Of a stretch of 5,511 nucleotides of DNA, positions 1 through 4,892 are shown piece after piece. Source of the stretch: Paracoccaceae bacterium (GTDB lineage Bacteria > Pseudomonadota > Alphaproteobacteria > Rhodobacterales > Rhodobacteraceae); NCBI GenBank assembly GCA_003535335.1, contig DOHJ01000172.1, positions 8,219 to 13,729 of the forward strand, read 5' to 3'. The notes under the pieces are model-generated. The model did no database searches, had not been told where the DNA came from, and worked only from the letters and a program-made list of their open reading frames with translations. Every line of letters starts with the position of its first letter. The stretch's first letter is position 1. Made by a program: the position numbers and the translations under genes.

Positions 1-78
1 TTGCTTGGATAAATCGCTTAATACAGCGTCCCCGTTTTGGCAGGGTCGGTCAAGCCATTAAAGACAGAGATCTGGTTT

Positions 79-966
79 TTAAGCGTTTCGTCGCCATGCA
101 AGGATCATAAAGCCGATACCAACCGCAATCATCGGCAGGGATAATTGTTGGCCTTTGGTAATGCCGAATTCACCAAATTGCATGACATATCCCATCGGGT
201 TTGTCGCCGTGATGAATTGCGCATCGGCCTGACGGAAAAATTCAACGATGAAACGCGATAGGCCATATCCGGCAATAAACAACCCCATCAACTGGCCCGG
301 TTTTTTCAACCAGCCACGCCTGAAGCCCAGATACAGCAAGACAAGCCCAAGGATCAAACCCTCCATAATGGCCTCGTATAATTGCGACGGATGGCGGGCA
401 CAAAGCCCTGCAACCTGCGGGCAATATTGCGCTGCATCCCCCGGAAAAATCACCGCCCAAGGCGCGTCCGATGGTCTGCCCCATAATTCGGCATTGTTGA
501 AATTGGCCAGACGGCCCAAAAACAGGCCGGCAGGTGCGGCCATGGCCATCAGATCACCGAACGACAGCATTTTAATGCTGTGCTTCCAACAAAATATCAG
601 ACCGGTAACAACAACCCCGATAAAACCGCCATGAAACGACATGCCGCCATTCCAGACCTTAAGAATTTCCATCGGGTTTTGCAAAAAACCGTCAAATTCG
701 TAAAATAGCACATAACCCAGCCGGCCGCCGATAATAATGCCGATAATCGCCCATGTTAGAAATGCCTCGACCAGATTAGGTTGCATCGGGGCCGTATCAC
801 TGCGCCACAAACCGGGCTTGCGCACCGCACGCAGAACAATGCGGTAACCGATGATAATTCCAACGATATAGGCCAACGCATACCAGCGCAGGGCCAAATC
901 AAAACCGAACAGATCAACGCTGAAAATTTCATTGCCAATGCCGGGAAAGGGGATCATATTTTGCAT
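79..966 (-). CDS. lgt: Prolipoprotein diacylglyceryl transferase
   Basis: This inner-membrane enzyme moves diacylglycerol from phosphatidylglycerol to the lipobox cysteine of prolipoproteins, the first step of lipoprotein maturation. The 295-residue product has normal family length and several hydrophobic segments. The family hallmarks are visible: WYALAYIVG near residues 28-36, the HGGFIG loop with His112 (equivalent to the essential His of E. coli Lgt), the signature GRLANFNNAELWGR at 151-164, RHPSQLYEA at 191-199 and SRFIVEFFR at 237-245. The signature reads FNNAELWG where many relatives have FINGELWG, a mild change. The start at Met1 (964-966) has a GG-rich element about 12 bases upstream. 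Met4 is an alternative that gives the MIPFP beginning common in related proteins, but it has no ribosome site of its own. The gene is divergent from ubiK. Identification is secure; the start is less so. Confidence 0.97.
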   Translation of the reverse strand: MQNMIPFPGIGNEIFSVDLFGFDLALRWYALAYIVGIIIGYRIVLRAVRKPGLWRSDTAPMQPNLVEAFLTWAIIGIIIGGRLGYVLFYEFDGFLQNPMEILKVWNGGMSFHGGFIGVVVTGLIFCWKHSIKMLSFGDLMAMAAPAGLFLGRLANFNNAELWGRPSDAPWAVIFPGDAAQYCPQVAGLCARHPSQLYEAIMEGLILGLVLLYLGFRRGWLKKPGQLMGLFIAGYGLSRFIVEFFRQADAQFITATNPMGYVMQFGEFGITKGQQLSLPMIAVGIGFMILAWRRNA

Positions 967-1004
967 AGTTGTTAATTGCCTTTTCTATTTGGGTAAAGTC
1001 AACC

Positions 1005-1035
1005 TTGTGATTTGCCCAATGTCAGATCATATATA
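1005..1035 (+). promoter_or_regulatory. Probable ubiK promoter
   Basis: A sigma-70-like pair lies ahead of ubiK: TTGTGA at 1005-1010, then CATATA at 1028-1033 (spacing 17) or TATATA at 1030-1035 (spacing 19). Transcription would start near 1040 and leave a leader of about 25 bases carrying GAAAGG. The same AT-rich element read on the minus strand contains TATGAT (1026-1031), a possible -10 box for lgt, so the two promoters may overlap back to back. This is judged by eye only. Confidence 0.35.
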
Positions 1036-1053
1036 GGTGAACTGCAATTCAGT

Positions 1054-1059
1054 GAAAGG
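1054..1059 (+). promoter_or_regulatory. ubiK ribosome binding site
   Basis: GAAAGG ends six bases before the ATG at 1066. It supports that ATG over the in-frame TTG at 1012. Starting at the TTG would add 18 residues unlike the family and would place the coding start inside the presumed promoter. Confidence 0.6.
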
Positions 1060-1065
1060 CACCCA

Positions 1066-1350
1066 ATGCAAAACCGTAACAAAGTAATTGACGATATTTC
1101 CGATATGTTCACCAATGCAATAGGCGTTGCCCAAGGTGCCAAAGACGAAGCGGGCACCGCGATGAAAAGCTGGGTTGACCGCTGGATGGCGGATCGTGAT
1201 TTCGTTAGCCGCGAGGAATTTGATGCGGTTCGGGCCATGGCCCAAAAGGCCCGCGAAGAAAACGAAGCCCTAAAGGCGCGGCTGGATGCGCTGGAAGGGG
1301 TGGCCAAGAAGAAGATTGCACCAAAGAAGGCAGCTGTGAGGAAAGGTTAG
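1066..1350 (+). CDS. ubiK: Ubiquinone biosynthesis accessory factor UbiK (BMFP/YqiC family)
   Basis: This is a small 94-residue protein. In enterobacteria, UbiK partners with UbiJ and helps aerobic ubiquinone synthesis at the membrane; the older family name, BMFP, refers to in vitro membrane fusion activity. The N-terminal amphipathic stretch (VIDDISDMFTNAIGVAQGAK, residues 7-26) is followed by the conserved FVSREEFDAVRAMAQKAREE segment (46-65). That segment leads into a Leu-spaced coiled coil (ENEALKARLDALE, 65-77) thought to trimerise the protein. The tail is rich in Lys and Ala (80-94), a common alphaproteobacterial variation. It is transcribed away from lgt. The ATG at 1066 is chosen because of the GAAAGG site and the family length. 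The stop at 1348-1350 is only 37 bases before the restriction cassette, with no visible terminator between them. Confidence 0.92.
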   Translation: MQNRNKVIDDISDMFTNAIGVAQGAKDEAGTAMKSWVDRWMADRDFVSREEFDAVRAMAQKAREENEALKARLDALEGVAKKKIAPKKAAVRKG

Positions 1351-1387
1351 CATGATTTAACTATTTATATTTGTAGAGGCAGTATTT

Positions 1388-2038
1388 TTGGTGAAACCAT
1401 TTAAGTTCAATGAGGCGTTAAAGCAATTTTTCGGGGCTGAAGTCGGCGCTGGTTCTGTTGTTACGGAAAAAGATGAGGCCCGAAAATCACAAATTACGAT
1501 CACACAATATGAGAATGAAGTTATTGCATCGGTTTTCAAAAACATTCCACGCGGATCAAAAACGAGTTTAAGTGAGCGTGGAATTTCAGCAGAGGTATCT
1601 TTGCGTCTTTATCCTACGGGTGAGTTAATAAATCTAGTTCTTCTGCACCCAAAGCCGGATAGAACTGAACTTAGAATTTATATGAAAGCGGGGGTGTTTA
1701 AGCCTAAAGCTGGACTGATTTGGTTCGTGTATGTCAGAAATGAAGAAATCTGGATTGGTGCGCTTGATGAATATTCCATGTCAGAAATTATTGGCGGAAA
1801 CACCAGGCCTACAAGTCAGCAAACCCTGATAGATTTTTCTGATGACGAATTTCAATCAGTCTTGCAGGAGATGAAAAGACCAAGAACGATTGAGCAAACA
1901 ATTAACCGCATAAAAAGAGACCCTAGAATTGCGCGCGACGCGCTTCGGAAATCAGGTTACGTTTGTGAAATGCTGCCAGACCACCTCTTTTCACTTCAAA
2001 AAACAATGACAAGCCATACTTGGAAGCCCATCATTTAA
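1388..2038 (+). CDS. N-terminal fragment of the HNH endonuclease (216 aa as read)
   Basis: This is the upstream open frame of the broken endonuclease gene. I do not recognise the domain at residues 1-150. It is mixed alpha/beta in character, with a beta-rich middle (SAEVSLRLYPTGELINLVLL, 68-87; RTELRIYMK, 92-100; GLIWFVYVRNEEIWIGALDE, 109-128). That would suit a DNA-reading domain in front of an HNH nuclease, but this is inference. Residues 158-185 are charged and helical and look like a linker (EMKRPRTIEQTINRIKRD). The HNH domain begins around RDALRKSGYVCEM (183-195) with one cysteine, Cys193, and is cut off after Lys205. The last 11 residues (206-216) are read out of frame. No ATG is available upstream in frame back to the TAA at 1358-1360, so the start is TTG 1388 or GTG 1391. 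Confidence 0.7.
   Translation: MVKPFKFNEALKQFFGAEVGAGSVVTEKDEARKSQITITQYENEVIASVFKNIPRGSKTSLSERGISAEVSLRLYPTGELINLVLLHPKPDRTELRIYMKAGVFKPKAGLIWFVYVRNEEIWIGALDEYSMSEIIGGNTRPTSQQTLIDFSDDEFQSVLQEMKRPRTIEQTINRIKRDPRIARDALRKSGYVCEMLPDHLFSLQKTMTSHTWKPII
1998..2003 (+). other. A6 homopolymer, frameshift point of the endonuclease gene
   Basis: Six A residues lie in the context CAA AAA ACA of the upstream frame. One extra A, or a -1 slip on the single AAA codon (2000-2002), restores the HNH protein. The run does not make a classical seven-base tandem-slip site, since CAA cannot re-pair well after a -1 shift. No obvious stimulatory hairpin follows. This favours mutation or sequencing error over programmed frameshifting. 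Confidence 0.7.
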
Positions 2039-2250
2039 TCCCGATATCCATACAACCTAAATTTGAAATCAGCCTGGATCAATCAGAAAATATTTGTATC
2101 CTTAACCCTTATGCACATAAGATGGTGCATCATGCTACATACGCTTTAATAGCTGACCATGTGAAAAAATTGGTAGCGCCACGAGAGGCATTTCTTAAGT
2201 CTCTGGAGCTAAGTGTAGATGATGTATTGAAAATTTATGGCGGACCGTGA
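2020..2250 (+). CDS. C-terminal HNH catalytic fragment (76 aa as read)
   Basis: This is the downstream open frame of the same gene, in the -1 frame. It carries the catalytic core: (L)EAHHLIPIS with the paired histidines at 4-5, ENI with Asn24, and AHKMVHHA with His33, His37 and His38. It ends in a helical segment (REAFLKSLELSVDDVLKIYG) typical of this HNH group. The usual second zinc knuckle, CPNCH, reads NPYAH here, so both cysteines are missing. The nominal TTG start at 2020 is really an internal leucine codon, because coding in this frame extends back to the A6 run near 2002. There is no ribosome site ahead of it, so independent translation is doubtful. Its stop overlaps the methyltransferase ATG region by 14 bases. 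Confidence 0.65.
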   Translation: MEAHHLIPISIQPKFEISLDQSENICILNPYAHKMVHHATYALIADHVKKLVAPREAFLKSLELSVDDVLKIYGGP

Positions 2251-3277
2251 TGTGAACCAATTTAAATTCATTGACTTGTTTGCTGGAATCCGCGGATTTC
2301 ATCTGGCGCTGAAATCCTTGGGTGGTGAATGCGTATTTGCATCTGAGATTGATGAAAAAGCCCAAGCAACTTATATTGATAACCACGGTGGTACTGTGTT
2401 TGGTGATATCCGAAAGATCACAAGCCCAGATTTTTCAGATCAACACATAGAGGATTTAATTCCTGACCATGATATCTTGGCCGCAGGCTTTCCGTGCCAA
2501 CCGTTTAGCTTGGCAGGCGTTTCAGCACGAAATCATTTAGGGCAACCGCATGGTCTGTTAGATGAAACGCAAGGCACGCTTTTTTATGATATTGCTCGAA
2601 TTGCGATGATAAAAAGACCAGCGGCACTATTGCTTGAAAATGTTGCAAATATTGTTAGTCATGATGGTGGCCGAACATTTAGGATATTAAAATCAATTAT
2701 TGAAAAACAGCTTGGTTATGAGCTTCATTTCAAAGTTTTGAATGCACAAACCCTTGTTCCACAGCGTAGACGCAGATGTTTTATTGTTGCATTACGCGAC
2801 CCCATTGGCGGTTTTCTGTTCCCAGAGCTATTGGGCGGCCCAATTCCATTGAAAGAAGCCTTGGAAACATGTGTTGATGATAAATACACAATTTCGGATC
2901 GCAGTTGGGAGGGTCATCAAAGACGAACAAAGCGTAATCTTGAACGGGGAACGGGGTTTACGGCGTTTGCGGCAGATTTGAACCGGCCAGCAAATACGTT
3001 AGTTGCGCGTTATTACAAAGATGGGAAAGAATGTTTGGTTCCACAAAAAGGCAAAAACCCAAGATTTTTAACGCCACGCGAATGCGCTCGCTTGCAGGGA
3101 TTTCCAGAAAATTTCAGACCGCACCCTACGCGTTCAGTGGCGTACAAACAGTTTGGTAATGCTGTTCCCGTGCCATTGGTTAAAGTCGTTGCCAAAAAAT
3201 TGTTAGAACAAATTTCAAGCTTGAACAGTATTGAGAGTGGAAATGTTACTGATCCCGTATGCATTATGACTGGGTGA
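2237..3277 (+). CDS. DNA (cytosine-5) methyltransferase, Dcm-like
   Basis: It transfers a methyl group from S-adenosylmethionine to carbon 5 of cytosine in a specific DNA site. The 346 residues contain the family motifs in order: motif I DLFAGIRGF (13-21, cofactor binding), motif IV GFPCQPFSLAG with catalytic Cys87, motif VI ENV (134-136), motif VIII QRRRR (176-180), the variable target-recognition region (about 195-270), then LTPRECARLQGFP (278-290) and motif X QFGNAV (305-310). The AGVS...LG..HG...TQGTLF segment after motif IV and the TLVARYYKDGKE segment in the recognition region closely resemble E. coli Dcm as I remember it (TLSARYYKDGAE), so a CCWGG/CCNGG-like target is a reasonable guess. 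ATG 2237 overlaps the endonuclease stop by 14 bases; GTG 2252, with GGCGGA seven bases upstream, is an alternative start. No frame damage is seen. The gene is A+T-rich compared with its neighbours, which suggests horizontal transfer. Confidence 0.95.
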   Translation: MADRDVNQFKFIDLFAGIRGFHLALKSLGGECVFASEIDEKAQATYIDNHGGTVFGDIRKITSPDFSDQHIEDLIPDHDILAAGFPCQPFSLAGVSARNHLGQPHGLLDETQGTLFYDIARIAMIKRPAALLLENVANIVSHDGGRTFRILKSIIEKQLGYELHFKVLNAQTLVPQRRRRCFIVALRDPIGGFLFPELLGGPIPLKEALETCVDDKYTISDRSWEGHQRRTKRNLERGTGFTAFAADLNRPANTLVARYYKDGKECLVPQKGKNPRFLTPRECARLQGFPENFRPHPTRSVAYKQFGNAVPVPLVKVVAKKLLEQISSLNSIESGNVTDPVCIMTG

Positions 3278-3285
3278 TGTTCGCT

Positions 3286-3615
3286 CTATACCTTCTGTAA
3301 CAACGCAATAATCTGCCCCTGCACATCATCTGGTTGCGCTTCAATCGCCTCCATCACACGGCGCAATTCCCCGCGAACGCCGTGCAGCTGGTCAATCAAT
3401 GACAGCACTACCCCCAAGGCATCACCTTGCAGATCAAACTGCTCGTCCAGATCGCAAATCAGCTCGATACGGGCCAGATCGGCGGCGGAATAAACCACGC
3501 CGGATTCAGATTGGGACGGGCAGATAAATTCGTGTTTAACATAAGTTGTCAGACGTGTTCGGGTTAGGCGGCTGACGGTGGTTATCAGTTGTTCTTCTGA
3601 ATAATATCGGCTCAT
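3286..3615 (-). CDS. cbpM: Chaperone modulatory protein CbpM
   Basis: CbpM is a small cytoplasmic partner that, in E. coli, binds the J domain of CbpA and blocks both its co-chaperone and DNA-binding activities. The 109-residue protein begins MSRYYSEEQLITTVSRLTR and has the MerR-like helical layout of the family: a short N-terminal helical unit, the CPSQSESGVVYSAADLARIE segment (about 32-51), and then a long helical C-terminal half (ICDLDEQFDLQGDALGVVLS onward, ending in QIIALLQKV). Its ATG shares one base with the cbpA stop (TGATG at 3613-3617), so it is probably translationally coupled to cbpA. An AAAAGGGA ribosome site lies inside the cbpA 3' end. Its stop lies eight bases from the methyltransferase stop, and the two genes converge with no visible terminator between them. 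Family sequence conservation is low, but the position directly after cbpA makes the call firm. Confidence 0.88.
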   Translation of the reverse strand: MSRYYSEEQLITTVSRLTRTRLTTYVKHEFICPSQSESGVVYSAADLARIELICDLDEQFDLQGDALGVVLSLIDQLHGVRGELRRVMEAIEAQPDDVQGQIIALLQKV

Positions 3616-4541
3616 CAGTTCATCCCTTTTCTTGGGTCATAGGCGTGTGATTTTCCCCAGCCTTGCATGAATTTTTCCAGATCCGCGTCAATTTCAGGCG
3701 GCATCACAATGCGCAATTCAACCATTTGATCGCCCGCCTTGCCCGCCCGTTTCACCCCTTTGCCGCGCAGGCGCAGGGTTTGTCCGGAATTGGCACCTTT
3801 GGGGATGCTCAGATTGACCGAACCATGGATTGTGGGGGTTGCCACCTTACCCCCCAGCGTGGCTTCGGCAATGGTGATCGGCAGGGTGATCAGAATGTCA
3901 TCGCCATCGCGCTTGAAGGTTTTGTCAGTTTTCACGCTGATCGCCACATAGGCATCGCCGCGCGCGCCCTTGCCGTGACCTTCGCCGCCTTTGCCGCGTA
4001 AACGGATGGTTTGGCCATCAGAGGTGCCTTCGGGGATTTTAACCTCGAGATTTTCGCCCGAGGGCAGGGTGATGCGTTTTTTACCCCCTTTAGCCGCCTC
4101 GATAAAATCAACTTCGAGCATAAAACGCGCATCCGCTCCGCGGGCATCAAAACCTGCACCATAAGCGCCGCGCGCACTGTGGGCTTGACGTTGACGCAGG
4201 ATATCGGAAAAAATATCCGACATATCGCCAAAATCCTCATAGCCATGGGTGTTGCCATAACCATGGCCGGGTTGCTCGGCATAATCGCGGTAAAATTTGC
4301 GCTCGGGCTGCTTTTCGGCACCGCTTGCGTCAATTTCACCGGCATCAAAACGGCGGCGCTGGTCTTTGTCTTTTAGTAAATCGTAAGCGGCAGAGGCAGC
4401 TTTGAATTTCGCCTCGGCCGCACTATCGCCCGGATTCAGGTCCGGGTGGCTGTCTTTGGCTATTTTGCGATAGGCCTTTTTGATCTCCGCATCAGTGGCG
4501 GATTTTTTCAGGCCAAGCGCTGAATACGGGTTGTTGCTCAT
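3615..4541 (-). CDS. cbpA: Curved DNA-binding protein / J-domain co-chaperone CbpA
   Basis: This is a DnaJ-like co-chaperone that stimulates the ATPase of DnaK; in E. coli the homologue also binds curved DNA in the nucleoid. The 308-residue protein has an N-terminal J domain (about residues 4-70) with helix II KKAYRKIAKDS and the essential HPD at 32-34. A Gly/Phe-type linker follows (PGHGYGNTHGYEDFGDMSDI). Two C-terminal substrate-binding domains come next: DARFMLEVDFIEAAKGG...GQTIRLRGKG, then DDILITLPITIAEATLGG...GQTLRLRGKG. There is no CxxCxGxG zinc repeat, so it is the CbpA/type-B class rather than DnaJ. The start at 4541 is preferred over the in-frame ATG at 4619 because CGGAG lies nine bases upstream of 4541, and the 26 extra residues of the longer form do not fit the family. 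It overlaps cbpM by one base, forming a cbpA-cbpM operon. Confidence 0.95.
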   Translation of the reverse strand: MSNNPYSALGLKKSATDAEIKKAYRKIAKDSHPDLNPGDSAAEAKFKAASAAYDLLKDKDQRRRFDAGEIDASGAEKQPERKFYRDYAEQPGHGYGNTHGYEDFGDMSDIFSDILRQRQAHSARGAYGAGFDARGADARFMLEVDFIEAAKGGKKRITLPSGENLEVKIPEGTSDGQTIRLRGKGGEGHGKGARGDAYVAISVKTDKTFKRDGDDILITLPITIAEATLGGKVATPTIHGSVNLSIPKGANSGQTLRLRGKGVKRAGKAGDQMVELRIVMPPEIDADLEKFMQGWGKSHAYDPRKGMN

Positions 4542-4550
4542 GGGCGGATG

Positions 4551-4555
4551 CTCCG
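4551..4555 (-). promoter_or_regulatory. cbpA ribosome binding site
   Basis: CGGAG read on the minus strand, preceded by a run of T, sits nine bases before the ATG ending at 4541. It decides in favour of the shorter cbpA start that begins directly at the J domain. Confidence 0.65.
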
Positions 4556-4689
4556 AAAAAAATTGGGCTGTTGGGTTGAATATAATCTTTAACTGGCAAG
4601 AATAAAGCCCAACACGCATGAAATATCAGGCATATTTGGTTTTTGCATGGGAGTATTGAGACAACAAAGTGCTTTGGCCCAAACTGGTA

Positions 4690-4701
4690 GTTTGATCAAA
4701 C
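4690..4701. promoter_or_regulatory. Perfect 12-bp palindrome, candidate operator
   Basis: GTTTGATCAAAC is fully self-complementary. Its half, GTTTGA, is the same as the half-sites found further right at 4753-4759, 4769-4775 and 4825-4831, which makes a regulator-binding role more likely than chance. The regulator is unknown. It is not an FNR box, which needs a four-base spacer between TTGAT and ATCAA. Confidence 0.5.
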
Positions 4702-4741
4702 GACTGCTAATGGCAGCTTTGAGCCCATAGATACGGTCGCA

Positions 4742-4785
4742 ATTGCTTGTGGGTCAAACTTGCTCGGTGTTTGACAGCAAGCAAT
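4742..4785. repeat. Compound inverted repeat (ATTGCTTG/GTCAAAC arms)
   Basis: The left arm is ATTGCTTG (4742-4749), TGG, GTCAAAC (4753-4759). The right arm is GTTTGAC (4769-4775), AG, CAAGCAAT (4778-4785). Both sub-arms match perfectly, giving 15 paired positions with a small 3/2 interruption around a nine-base centre. No T-run follows directly (the nearest is at 4799-4803), so a terminator is unlikely. It fits a dimeric operator better, with the inner arms matching the GTTTGAC half-site. Confidence 0.6.
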
Positions 4786-4826
4786 ATTTCAAGTGTCGTT
4801 TTTGGCTGTGAACAGTCGGCGGGTGT

Positions 4827-4856
4827 TTGACCCCGCACGCATTAATACGGCATATT
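4827..4856 (+). promoter_or_regulatory. Probable promoter of the flavoprotein gene
   Basis: TTGACC (4827-4832, five of six consensus bases) and CATATT (4851-4856, four of six) are separated by 18 bases, with an expected start near 4863 and a leader of about 30 bases. The -35 box is embedded in a GTTTGAC half-site (4825-4831), so binding there would compete with or contact RNA polymerase. Confidence 0.45.
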
Positions 4857-4878
4857 TATCCCAGCATACTTTTTACGC

Positions 4879-4884
4879 GGGGGA
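4879..4884 (+). promoter_or_regulatory. Ribosome binding site of the flavoprotein gene
   Basis: GGGGGA lies eight bases before the ATG at 4893 and fixes that start. Confidence 0.6.
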
Positions 4885-4892
4885 CCCAAGCC

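Larger units (their letters stand above)
1388..2250 (+). pseudogene. Frameshifted HNH restriction endonuclease
   Basis: Two overlapping reading frames make up one gene. The first runs from a TTG/GTG start (1388/1391, with GAGG at 1376-1379 about 8 bases upstream) to a TAA at 2036-2038. The second lies in the -1 frame and ends at the TGA at 2248-2250. Moving from the first frame to the second at the A6 run at 1998-2003 gives SLQKNNDKPYLEAHHLIPIS, the usual HNH sequence, and a continuous protein of about 287 residues. Without the shift the first frame ends in TSHTWKPII and loses the whole catalytic core. The join to a cytosine methyltransferase gene, which overlaps its 3' end, marks it as the restriction partner of an R-M system. 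It may be a decayed gene, a sequencing error in a homopolymer, or (less likely) a programmed frameshift. HNH assignment is strong; target specificity is unknown. Confidence 0.8.
4542..4892. other. Divergent intergenic region between cbpA and the flavoprotein gene
   Basis: About 350 bases without a gene. The left part (4542-4640) is the cbpA leader, with its ribosome site, a T-rich tract and a 7-bp inverted repeat TGTTGGG/CCCAACA (4569-4575 and 4608-4614). The middle (4673-4785) holds TTTGG-C-CCAAA (4673-4683), a 12-bp palindrome and a 44-base compound inverted repeat. The right part carries a probable promoter and ribosome site for the flavoprotein gene. I saw no convincing small gene or RNA gene here, and no clear cbpA promoter or heat-shock-type box. 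Confidence 0.7.

Noticed and set aside
3..110. Open plus-strand frame at the window edge ending in KRFVAMQGS, overlapping the lgt 3' end
   Set aside because: Only 35 codons, open by chance fairly often, with no recognisable domain. It could be the tail of a convergent gene, but nothing proves it.
1340..1390. Target-site duplication or attachment repeat at the cassette edges
   Set aside because: Comparison of 1340-1390 with 3240-3300 by eye gave only short, imperfect similarities such as GCATGAT and GCATTATGA.
1997..2005. Programmed -1 frameshift signal
   Set aside because: There is only one AAA codon that can re-pair, no tandem-slip heptamer, and no clear downstream hairpin or upstream Shine-Dalgarno-like stimulator. 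Kept only as a lesser possibility.
4579..4607. TATATT/TATAAT-like box as a cbpA or plus-strand promoter
   Set aside because: A good -10 in either direction, but no acceptable -35 at 16-18 bases and no heat-shock-type pair.
4542..4619. Longer cbpA start at 4619
   Set aside because: It adds 26 residues not seen in the family, while the 4541 start has a well placed CGGAG and begins directly with the J domain.
4742..4803. Rho-independent terminator
   Set aside because: The stem is strong, but the nearest T-run is 13 bases beyond it and no gene on either strand ends nearby.
4620..4892. Possible small gene or RNA in the intergenic region
   Set aside because: The open frames are short and have no ribosome site. 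The frame at 4793-4981 runs into the flavoprotein gene in another frame and looks like a shadow.
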